Source: a candidate division SR1 bacterium Aalborg_AAW-1 (lineage in GTDB: Bacteria > Patescibacteriota > Gracilibacteria > Absconditabacterales > Absconditicoccaceae). From it: a stretch of 64,000 bases of DNA. The translations under genes and the position numbers were made by a program. Below are positions 56,209-64,000 of this stretch, piece after piece (positions within the stretch are counted from its first letter, which is position 1; each line of letters begins with the position of its first letter). Under the pieces are notes generated by a model, which did not search any database, had not been told where the DNA came from, and saw only the letters and a list, made by a program, of their open reading frames with translations. Location of the stretch: the NCBI GenBank assembly GCA_001007975.1, contig CP011268.1, positions 682,001 to 746,000 on the forward strand, in the 5' to 3' direction.

Positions 56209-57045
56209 ATGAAATTATTGACCTATATCCAACAGAATTATGGATTACCAAGAAGAGTCATTACTGATGCTATTAAAGAAAAGAGGATTTTTTTAGATGG
56301 ACAGCCAGTAGAAGGATATGCAACGATTCTTAAATATGGACAAAAACTCGAAGCTAAGATTCGTGATAAGACAATTAATGATACGATTACACAAACTGAA
56401 CCTGAAACTGACATTGTATTTTTTCACAAACCAGTTGGATATGTATGTTCAAAACAAGACAAACATAACAAAACTATCTATCGCCTCCTTGGTGATCAAT
56501 ATAAAAATTATTATTATATCGGTAGATTAGATAAAGAAAGTAGAGGTTTAGTGATGCTCACCAATGACCCTAAAGTCGTTCATCAGTACGAACATCCTCG
56601 TCATAAAATAGAGAAAGAATATATTGTAACGGTGAAAGTTCGTGATCAAGATTTTGTAAAAAGACTCATCGAAGGTACAAAAGATATAAGACATAAACAG
56701 GATAGTCAAGAGGATTTTATTGCGCTGGTAAGTAAACTCTTTATGAAGTGACTTTTGGTCGACGAAGATGGAAAATTAGCCAAAAAAACTCATACCAGTG
56801 CTGATTTATTAAGAATTCAATCGATGGAATTAGTGAACGCTTTGGATTCTCAACTCAGATTTCTCAAAATTCAAGAGCCAGAACAGGGTAAGTACTTTGT
56901 GGTTCGTATGATACTCAACGAAGGTAAAAAGAGACATATCAGACGCTTGTGGAGTGCGATCTGAGGAGAAGTAGTTGATCTAGTTCGCGTGAGAATCGGA
57001 GAGTATAGTATTGACAAACTTCCAGAAGGAGAACAGAGAAAATAA
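56209..57045 (+). CDS. RsuA/RluB-family 16S/23S rRNA pseudouridine synthase
   Basis: 278 residues. An N-terminal S4-like domain (VITDAIKEKRIFLDGQPV) is followed by the catalytic domain with NYYYIGRLDKESRGLVMLTND, where the Asp in GRLD is the catalytic residue, and ILNEGKKRHIRRLW near the C terminus. The family converts uridine to pseudouridine in rRNA. Two TGA codons. It follows the lipoprotein gene by 50 bases on the plus strand. The basic residues at the end are typical. Confidence 0.9.
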
Positions 57046-57079
57046 GACTATAAAAAAGCATACAGATAATCCTGTACAC

Positions 57080-57346
57080 TTACCAATATTCATACCATAA
57101 TTCATAATATACATTATCGTGACATTGTCGTTTAATAATGCTTAGAAATTTAGTATGTTCATAAAATACTTGCACTTTATTGTATTGATATAGTACATCA
57201 TCTCGTGATATATCACTAGTGATGCATTTCACTTCTCCTGTTCCAGGAGGGAATTTTTTTCTCTGTATAAGTTTGTTTATAAAGAATATAATAACGATTA
57301 GTGTTATTATTCCTATACCAATAATTGTTTCCATAATTTTATTCAT
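57080..57346 (-). CDS. small membrane protein
   Basis: 88 residues with a single N-terminal membrane helix (TIIGIGIITLIVIIFFINKLI) and a charged tail with cysteines (KCITSDIS, RQCHDN). Function unknown. The second Met (57334) could be the start. It runs convergent to the pseudouridine synthase gene. Confidence 0.5.
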   Translation of the reverse strand: MNKIMETIIGIGIITLIVIIFFINKLIQRKKFPPGTGEVKCITSDISRDDVLYQYNKVQVFYEHTKFLSIIKRQCHDNVYYELWYEYW

Positions 57347-57458
57347 TTTTTTGTTATGATATTCACTATAAAGAATACGTTATTAAAAATCAAGATTATA
57401 TTGACTTATTGTTTGTCTATGTTTATAGTAATTATATTTACATCATATCCATGATAGT

Positions 57459-58523
57459 ATGACAATAGCTATACTTTGAGCGCAAGGATTGATTTCTGGT
57501 AAACATGAATATGATGAATTGATTCATAAGTGAGCAAAAAAAAAGATTGATTTTCATTTCCCTTATTGGCCTGAATTTACATCTAGTCATCATAGATGAC
57601 ATGTGGTACAAGATCTTGTACAAGGACTGAAATGATATCTAGACCAGAATATTAATCCTAGTGATAAACTAGTATTATATGGTAATTCTATGGGTACGCA
57701 CATTATCAATACGTTGTGGAATCAATATGAAGATGTAAGAGAAAGAACAATCTGATATGTTGATGTGTCTGGTTGCTCATTTGGAGTAGAACATGGTAAT
57801 GCATCTTTTAGAGAATTTACTTCTAAAATTGATGTTAATCCAGAGCGTCAAGGTTTGTATGCAATTAACGAAATATTTGCAAAGATTATGAAATGTACAA
57901 CTTTTGAAGATGTTTTACAACTTATTAAAGTTGTAGATGAAGAGTATACGCAAGAACATAATAAACAATTATTTACAAAAATTGGTGAAGTTATTCATAG
58001 AATGAAATCTGTTAATCATTTTATTATGAGCTGAAAATCGATATCAGAAAAATTATCCACAACAGGAGAATTGTTTACTACCTTTGTGCAATGAGATATG
58101 ATTGATTTTCTTCGTGGTGAAATATTAAAATTTGCTATAGCTCAGTCTATTGGTTTATCTCGTTGAGAATTGTCTCATACAATGGTTCAAGATACTAAGA
58201 ATGTTCTGTGATCACTAGATAATCATCATAATCGAATACCGAATAGTAGTATAGGAACACTTGCTTCACAACTTCCAAGAAAAAAATCCGATTATGAAAA
58301 ATCTGCTATTATACTACAAGATATATACAATCATGGTGTTACATCATTTATAGCATGATCTCCATTTGATCCAATGACGAAACGACAAAATCTTGAAAAA
58401 GTAAAAGATATTACATGATGAATATTAGTACCTTATAAGCAATGAGGTCATGCAGTACATATTTCAAAACAACGTGATGAGTTTTTTAAAGATTTGTTTT
58501 GATTTATTGATTGACTTTCTTAA
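57459..58523 (+). CDS. alpha/beta hydrolase
   Basis: 354 residues. The nucleophile elbow is LYGNSMGTH (GxSxG, about 90-98) after a strand LVLY; a later LVPYKQGGHAVHIS holds the catalytic histidine; an Asp lies in the expected strand (SPFDPMTK). The fold covers esterases, lipases and thioesterases; substrate unknown. About eighteen TGA codons are read through. No signal peptide, so probably cytoplasmic. It precedes rnpA by 9 bases, suggesting co-transcription. Confidence 0.75.
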
Positions 58524-58532
58524 ACTCATCGT

Positions 58533-58934
58533 ATGTTAGCACAAGAATATCGCCTTACTACGAAGGATGTACGTTATATCCAAAAACAAAAAAATATTGT
58601 CTGGACACAACATTTTGGATTTTTGTGGATACGCCAATATCCTAATAGAAAATTTCACCAATGTTCTCTGTATATTGCAGCTGATACGGTGAAAAAATCT
58701 GTGCGAAGACACCAACTCAAACGTAAACTTCTGGTTCAACTTGAACAGTGATTGAAATCTTCTGAGAAGTCAGTATCTCAGTTTTATAAAATTTTCATCT
58801 TTTTAAACAAAAAAAACGTTTCACCAACTCTTCTGTCATGACAACATAAACATCGTACACAGGCTATAGATATGATAACTCAATCATTTACACAAGAATG
58901 GTCGGTGGCTCGCAAAAAATTATGAATTCTGTAG
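58533..58934 (+). CDS. rnpA: ribonuclease P protein component
   Basis: 133 residues. The conserved core is YIAADTVKKSVRRHQLKRKLL with the RnpA RNR-type motif (here VRRHQLKR), plus an N-terminal aromatic strand HFGFLWIRQYP. RnpA supports the RNA subunit of RNase P in trimming tRNA 5' ends. In many bacteria it follows rpmH; here it follows an alpha/beta hydrolase. Three TGA codons, all in the variable C-terminal half. Confidence 0.85.
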
Positions 58935-58965
58935 TGAATCGTGATTTTATTCTTTGTTTCTCTCG

Positions 58966-59655
58966 ATGATGGAAGGAATTGGAATGCTCAGACATGCACA
59001 GACGTATGGCAATCTCAACAGGCAGTTGAGCCATTATGATACTCAAATTTCTCCTGAGTGAAAAGAAAAGTTAACCCAACGAGCCCAGAGTAATAAAGGA
59101 AAATTTGATGGTTTTGTTCTCATCTCTAATGGACAACCGAGATGTAGAGAAGTATATGATGTTCTTAGTGCGTACAATACGTTGAGTGCAGGAATTATTG
59201 ATACAAGATTTGATGAAAGAAATTTTTGAATATTTGCAGAACAAACGAAAGAAGATGTTATTGAATTTTTGCAGCTTGCATATCCGGAATTATATGAACT
59301 CTTGTGAGATAAATTTAGTCGTTGGATGGATCAAGAGTTGGTTGATGTTTTTTGAAAACTATTATATGAAAGTAATAACAGTGTAAGAAATCGTATAGAG
59401 ACTGCTTTGATTGATGTAATGGATAATCAATTCCCTTGAAAGAATCTGTTGATTATTACCAGTAGTGGTGTATTGAGGAACTTGCAAGCACTCTTGTTAT
59501 CTAAAACCACACAGGAGTTTGATGATTTTTTGGAAGAACAGACGGGATATAACAAAATACCGAATCTTGCCTACACGAATTTTATTCGAGATGAGAGCTC
59601 AGTGGAGTATCAGTTGCAATATTTTAATCGTTATGATGATAACGAGAGATTATAG
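58966..59655 (+). CDS. histidine phosphatase (phosphoglycerate mutase-like)
   Basis: 229 residues. The N terminus MLRHAQTYGNLNRQLSHYDTQISPEGKEKLTQRA is the RHG-type phosphohistidine motif with Ala for Gly (RHAQT), then GFVLISNGQPRCREV and a second-half LLIITSSGVLRNLQALL where the family usually has GH. Loss of the second histidine position (TSSG) makes phosphatase activity uncertain. Start is one of the ATGs at 58966, 58969 or 58984. Five TGA codons. It converges with the TrmH-like gene with 6 bases of overlap. Confidence 0.7.
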
Positions 59656-60114
59656 TCATTGTAGCTCTCGCATAAACAGAGCAGCAGCTTGTCCTACATT
59701 GAGGGATTCTTTGATACCTAACATAGGGATGTGACTGATGATGTCTGTTTTTTCTAATGTTTCAGATTCGACTCCTGTGACTTCGTTGCCCACGATGACA
59801 TAGAGTTCTGATCCAAGCGTGAAGTTTTTGATCTTATCATGAATATCTGTCAGAGGGATACTGTTTTCAGTTATCTCTGCAGCGATGATAAGTCCATGAG
59901 TTTGCATAAAACTGAGTGCATCTGACAGATGTTCAAAGTCCATGGTAGGGATTGTAAGTTCAGCTCAGAGAGCAGTTTTTTTTACTTCTTTGTGATCAGG
60001 ACGAGCAGTATATCCTACAAAAATTACTCCCCATCAGAGAGCATCAGCCGTACGGATAATGTTTCCTACATTGTAAGCGCTACGCAAATTCTCAACTACA
60101 ATTCGTTTGTTCAT
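59650..60114 (-). CDS. TrmH/SpoU-family RNA 2'-O-methyltransferase
   Basis: 154 residues. Motif 1 is NLRSAYNVGNIIRTADALG, motif 2 VIVGNEVTGVE and motif 3 HIPMLGIKESLNVGQAAALFM, all intact for SAM binding in the SPOUT trefoil knot. It methylates ribose 2'-OH of tRNA or rRNA. Three TGA codons, one in motif 1 (TADALG) and one three codons before the end. It overlaps the end of the plus-strand phosphatase gene. Confidence 0.88.
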
Positions 60115-60118
60115 CCTC

Positions 60119-60916
60119 TTATTCTGTCATAACAAAAGAGATTTTGCCTCGATTAGTGTATTTCGTTTCATTGAATTGAGTATAAACGAGAGTACAAGCA
60201 ATATCTTTCTGACCGATTTTCTCAAAGAGAGGAGAAATTCATACCTTGAGTTCAAGGACAAGATTGGTGATGGAGTTTTCTTTGAAGGTTTGTTGTATTT
60301 TCATAGGATACATATAGTCTTGGTCATTGATCGTACTAAAACAATAGATATCCTCTATGTTACTGATCTGATTAGGGGAGAAGTTTCTTACTGAAAGTTG
60401 GAGTATTGCTTTTGTATCATAATGTAGTGGTATGATATTATTAAAGAGATGTAGTGATGTAATTCATAGTCATGACTGATCTTGATTAAAATAGGTGGTT
60501 GTAAAAAAGTTTTTCACTAAATTTGGTTTATTGGTGTTTGTATTGAAATATTGCGTAAAGAGATTCGTTATATATTCTTCGTATTCTAGTAAAAAAAGTG
60601 ATGGTCATGATAGCTCTGCTTTTTTTTGTAGTTCCGATTCACTTCTCAATCATGCAATACTCGTATTGATGAAATCATACAGTGTTATTTGTCCTTTGAT
60701 CTCAGCATCAGTTCGTTGTTGAAACAGTTTGGTATTAAGATCACGAACTTGTGCTCGATACTCTGGACAGAAATCGATAGTTCCTGACTGAGTGAGGAGA
60801 CAGTTTTTTTGTACTGAGCTTGGTACAGTGATTTTATTTTCAGTTTGAGCAAAAAGTGTTGGACTGAACGAAATGAATCCAGCAAGAATAATTCAGAGAA
60901 ACTGTATATATTTCAT
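60119..60916 (-). CDS. secreted hypothetical protein
   Basis: 265 residues with a signal peptide (IQFLGIILAGFISFSPTLFA). Mature part has NKITVPSSVQKNCLLT and a FCPEYRAQVRDL segment; two Cys may pair. No family recognised. Six TGA codons. It starts 62 bases before the end of the next minus gene and is probably in the same direction as the following two secreted proteins. Confidence 0.65.
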
Positions 60917-60978
60917 AGGTGTGGTACAACAACTAAATAGTACTATGTTTGTACGAGAATATTCTCTAAAATCAAGAT

Positions 60979-61548
60979 CTAATAAATGCTATACTTAACT
61001 TTATAGTAATCAATTTTGGCTTGAAGGTAATATATTTTGTTCTCTAAAAATATGTTTAGGTCTCGTCGTGTGTTGAAAAGATCTTTTTTGATATTGTAAT
61101 ATGTGATATATCATTTTGTATTCCATAGTGGATTACTTATTGGAATGACAGGATATATAGTTGGTTTGATGAGAGTAGGTGGTTGGTATGAATAGTAAAA
61201 ATTTGGTTTTTCACTATTTTCTATCAAATAAAGAAGATATTTTCATCACTGTTCTAATCAGAAACTACATGATGAGTTTGATTCATCCTCTATGTAAAAA
61301 CCTGTAAGAGATATATCTCACTTAAAAGTTTCTTCTATGTTGAATGTATAGAGAATATCAGGATTATACCATAATACTCATTGATGAGATTGATCTTTCT
61401 GATATATATTTGTAAGTGTGGCAGTAACAATAAGGTCGCTCCTTATTCGTTCTTCTTCATCAGAAATAGCGATCCTGCTACAAGCTACACTATATCAAGT
61501 AAAGCAGAATAATCCTATCATGAGTGAAACAATAATTTTCTTGATCAT
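60979..61548 (-). CDS. secreted NTR/TIMP-like protein 1
   Basis: 189 residues with a signal peptide ending near VAC. The mature sequence has LIVTATLTNIYQ, a TFNIEETFKGDISL strand and CSFGLEQGGKYLLYLIEN, the order seen in bacterial NTR/TIMP-like OB-fold domains (FxVxxxxKG and CxFxFxxGxxYLVY). Seven TGA codons. The next gene is a diverged paralogue. No enzymatic residues; such domains bind proteases or other partners. Confidence 0.6.
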
Positions 61549-61571
61549 GATATTAGAAAAGATTGGTAAAG

Positions 61572-62060
61572 TTAGAAGAGATTAGTAAAGAAATTTAAGA
61601 CTTGAGTTCGTCGTGACGGTGCTCAGAGATCATATTTATTTATAGTATAAAGTTCGTTTTTTGCTTCTAGTTCAATTATATGCTGTGATGATGATTGATA
61701 GTAATGACTATTTTTGATGGGATCAACATAGAGAATATATTTCCCTCATAGTTCTAACCTTCATCCCTCACACCCCAAATAATCTATTTTTTTATCTATT
61801 ATTATATCGCCATATATATCATTCTTAAAAGATTGTTCTATAGAAAAAGTATAGCGGAAATGATGTATATCAGATCGTCTCTGATTTCAGTATAGGTTTT
61901 GTTTTTCATCTATTTCTTCAATTTCTGTGACTGTACCAGCAACTACATAGTCATAAACTTCTCGCACAGTTTCTTGGCTTAGAGGCGCTACTGTACAAGC
62001 AAAGCTCCATGATCATCGTAACAAGACCGTAAATAGGAGTCAGAATAGTGTTGTTTTCAT
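61572..62060 (-). CDS. secreted NTR/TIMP-like protein 2
   Basis: 162 residues: signal peptide with SWSFACTVAPLSQE, then VVAGTVTEIEEID, TFSIEQSFKNDIYGDIIID and YLGCEGGRLELGGKYILYVD. The cysteine after the signal and the CEGG...GGKYILYV motif line up with the neighbouring gene, so these are tandem paralogues. Six TGA codons. Proteins of this shape in other bacteria are often exported and anchored. Confidence 0.6.
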
Positions 62061-62085
62061 GATGTTATGATGTGGTAAAGAATAT

Positions 62086-62117
62086 GGATTGCCACGTCGT
62101 TCCTCCTCGCAATGACA
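62086..62117 (-). repeat. REP-like element, copy 4
   Basis: GGATTGCCAC...CGCAATGACAG; same termini as the copies at 45394-45586, 17 kb away, in the gap between two genes. Confidence 0.75.
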
Positions 62118-62121
62118 GAAC

Positions 62122-62763
62122 TTATATATTCCAAGGAGTAGATTCTGGTGAACCAGCGATGGTAGGAGATGGAGAGATGAAAAAATCATATCGCAATTTT
62201 ATCCTCGCTGCAAACTCACGGATATAGACTCTAGGTGCAATTCATACTGCTACATCTTCGCTTGCGCTTCATTGACACTTCAGATCAAAACGAAAACAGG
62301 CTACTAAACCTCTCTGAACTTGGAATTTCTGTGAAATCAACAAAAGATCTTCTGCTCAGAAAATGGTTTGAGCACGAGCAACACTATCCCAAGTACTGAG
62401 ACCAGCATAATCCAAGATAATATTTTCGGACGGTATTCCGCGTTTGATCAACGCATCACGCATGTCGCTAGGTTCGTCGTAATCTGATCTACGATTGTCA
62501 CCAGAGACTAGGATGTATTCGATTTTTCCTGCTTGATACAATCTCACGGCATGTTCTATTCTTTTGAGAAAAAAGAGATTCTGACCACCATTCACGGTTG
62601 ATTTACTGGTTCAGAAAATGAGTCACACTGTATGGAGAGAGATGTTTTCATCCTTATCGATCAAGGGATTAGCGAGAAAATTGATGAGAAAATAATTGAA
62701 AATAATCAGGACTATTCATCAGAGTATAGTATAGAGAGATCGTTTGAGGAATTGCTGAAACAT
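62122..62763 (-). CDS. YdcF/SanA-like DUF218 protein
   Basis: 213 residues with one N-terminal membrane helix (LYTILGGIVLIIFNYFLINFL). VGLIFGTSKSTVNGGQN starts the DUF218 domain, followed by RIEHAVRLYQAGKIEYILVSGDNRR and DALIKRGIPSENIILDYAGLSTWDSVARA, the family hallmark. SanA/YdcF proteins affect envelope barrier function and wall synthesis. Seven TGA codons. Its ATG overlaps the preceding gene's TAA by one base. Confidence 0.85.
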
Positions 62764-62981
62764 TATATAACAAAAATATCCATAAGCTGTTGTTCAGAGT
62801 CTCGAAATTTTCTTTGAGATTCTAGTCTATATTTCTCTAAAGAATTTTCAAGTTCCTCAAAAGCTTGTTCTAAATCTACCCCATCAAGTGCCACCATTAG
62901 ACTTTCTTGATTATCCGATATAGTTCCTTTTGTTATACCTTCTTCAATAGCTTTTTCAAAGTTGGTTTTGATCTTTTCCAT
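62763..62981 (-). CDS. small hypothetical helical protein
   Basis: 72 residues, charged and helical (AFEELENSLEKYRLESQRKF). No TGA, no family recognised. Its stop overlaps the ATG of the YdcF-like gene by one base, so the two are translationally coupled. Confidence 0.55.
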   Translation of the reverse strand: MEKIKTNFEKAIEEGITKGTISDNQESLMVALDGVDLEQAFEELENSLEKYRLESQRKFRDSEQQLMDIFVI

Positions 62982-63006
62982 AAGATTATCAAATTATATA
63001 AAATAT

Positions 63007-64000
63007 CTAATAACTTCTAGCAAAGAGTACTCTTTGTGAGCTTGGTTTACCTGTTTTGATACAAGTTCCTGGTTGGAAGATTTGGTCAGCATGATCATAG
63101 GTTTCTCCTTGGAGTGGGATACATCTGGTTACTGCTTTGCATTCTTCTTTGATGAGAGCCTCTGTTTCTGGTGTTCCATCTCGGTGAGCGAAAACGAATT
63201 TCCCATCATCAAGAGCTTGTTGGAATTCTTCATAGTTTTCTACAAAAACTGTTTTTTCTGACCTCATATTCTTGTTCTGTATAAGAAGATTGTTTTGGAT
63301 ATCATAGAGAGTATTCATGACTTTTTCTGCTACTTGTTCAAGTGGAATAAGTTCTTTCTTACCAGTATCTCTACGGAAGATTTCAACGAGACCTTGTTCC
63401 ATTTCTTTCTTACCTATCGTCAGTCTCACTGGCACACCTTGAAGTTCATATTCATTAAACTTCCAACCTGGGGTTTTAGCATCGTCATCATCAAATTTGA
63501 TAGTAATATCTCTTATAAATGGTTTGACTTCCATAAGAATCGTAAATTTTTCATTACTGAGTTTATCTTGCACTGGTCGAATATATTCTTGAATAGCAGT
63601 CAGATCTTCTTGTGTTTTGAAAAATGGCACAATCACGACATGAAGTGGTGCAACTGCTGGAGGAAGTACAAGACCTTTGTCATCACTATGTGACATAATT
63701 AATCCTCCCATAGAACGAGTACTGAGACCTCGAGAAGTCGCATAGGCGTATTCTTTTTCATTGTTTTTGTTCAAGAACTGTACATCGAATGCTTTCCCAA
63801 AACTTTGCCCAAGGTAGTGTGAAGTAGCAATTTGTAGCGCTTTACCATCTTGCATCATAGCTTCTACACAGTAAGTGTTTTCTGCTCCAGCAAAACGTTC
63901 TGATTCAGATTTTTCACCTTTTATACCAGATATAGCAAGCACTCTTTCGAAGAAATTATTATAGACATTCCACATTTTTTTTGTTTCTTCAAGTGCTTCT
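63007..64000 (-). CDS. proS: prolyl-tRNA synthetase, C-terminal part (5' end outside window)
   Basis: The 331 visible residues match the short eukaryote/archaea-like ProRS: GAENTYCVEAMMQDGKALQIATSHYLGQSFGKAFDVQFL (motif 2 region), STRSMGGLIMSHSDDKGLVLPPAVAPLHVVIVPFFK (motif 3, anticodon-binding domain start), GVPVRLTIGKKEMEQGLVEIFRRDTGKK, and a C-terminal zinc-binding-like tail with conserved RCIPL and SQRVLFARSY. No TGA occurs in the visible part, though glycines are common. Archaea-like ProRS is known in many bacteria. Confidence 0.93.
   Translation of the reverse strand, partial: EALEETKKMWNVYNNFFERVLAISGIKGEKSESERFAGAENTYCVEAMMQDGKALQIATSHYLGQSFGKAFDVQFLNKNNEKEYAYATSRGLSTRSMGGLIMSHSDDKGLVLPPAVAPLHVVIVPFFKTQEDLTAIQEYIRPVQDKLSNEKFTILMEVKPFIRDITIKFDDDDAKTPGWKFNEYELQGVPVRLTIGKKEMEQGLVEIFRRDTGKKELIPLEQVAEKVMNTLYDIQNNLLIQNKNMRSEKTVFVENYEEFQQALDDGKFVFAHRDGTPETEALIKEECKAVTRCIPLQGETYDHADQIFQPGTCIKTGKPSSQRVLFARSY

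Noticed and set aside
60495-60722. Plus-strand frame in the 60 kb region
   Set aside because: It is opposite the secreted 265-residue protein, which has a signal peptide and a clean stop.
1-64000. Widespread pseudogenes or frameshifts (many short standard-code frames)
   Set aside because: The breaks are TGA only, in phase, at conserved glycines, and the joined proteins are full-length families.
1-64000. UGA as tryptophan (Mycoplasma code 4) or selenocysteine
   Set aside because: TGA falls at invariant Gly sites, TGG already encodes Trp in the same proteins, and no selenocysteine insertion element would be needed dozens of times.

Overview
The window is AT-rich bacterial DNA in which TGA is read as glycine (translation table 25). 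Read with the standard code, most genes break into pieces. Read with TGA=Gly and only TAA/TAG as stops, 59 continuous genes appear, with TGA at invariant glycines: the K+ channel filter TVGYG, class II tRNA synthetase motif 3, the amidase GGSS loop, MscL and a lipobox. This code, the many small and secreted proteins and the lack of Shine-Dalgarno sequences point to Patescibacteria/CPR, either Absconditabacteria (SR1) or Gracilibacteria (BD1-5). Without rRNA I cannot choose between them. No tRNA, rRNA, CRISPR array or insertion sequence was seen.

Layout. 1-6 kb: uridine-kinase-like gene, lysozyme-like secreted protein, PKD membrane protein, M23 peptidase. 6-24 kb: mostly minus-strand housekeeping genes (glyS, MazG-like, HAD, PLD-like, gatA, rRNA uracil methyltransferase, metallophosphoesterase, efp, YhgE/Pip-like, VirB2-like, nusA, histidine phosphatase, NUDIX, galU). 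24-30 kb: murein hydrolase with a degenerate LytM domain next to a sortase, then two pentapeptide-repeat paralogues. 30-39 kb: aspS, a secreted repeat protein, K+ channel, two CorA-type transporters and lysS. 39-50 kb: a surface-protein block (1261-residue Cys-rich thrombospondin-like protein, S74 self-cleaving protein, a protein with a type IX-secretion-like C-terminal domain, others) and mscL. 50-56 kb: an isoleucyl-tRNA synthetase with a GNAT acetyltransferase domain inside its editing region, then a type IV pilin fused to BspA-like leucine-rich repeats. 56-64 kb: pseudouridine synthase, alpha/beta hydrolase, rnpA, TrmH-like methyltransferase, two NTR/TIMP-like secreted proteins, YdcF/SanA-like protein and partial proS.

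Together the genes show a complete-looking translation kit (five aminoacyl-tRNA synthetases, GatA, EF-P, RNA modification enzymes) and heavy investment in cell wall remodelling, adhesion and secretion, with little biosynthesis. This fits a host-attached epibiont, which is an inference. The strongest candidates for something undescribed are the IleRS-GNAT insertion fusion, the pilin-LRR fusion and the type IX-like C-terminal domain in a code-25 bacterium.
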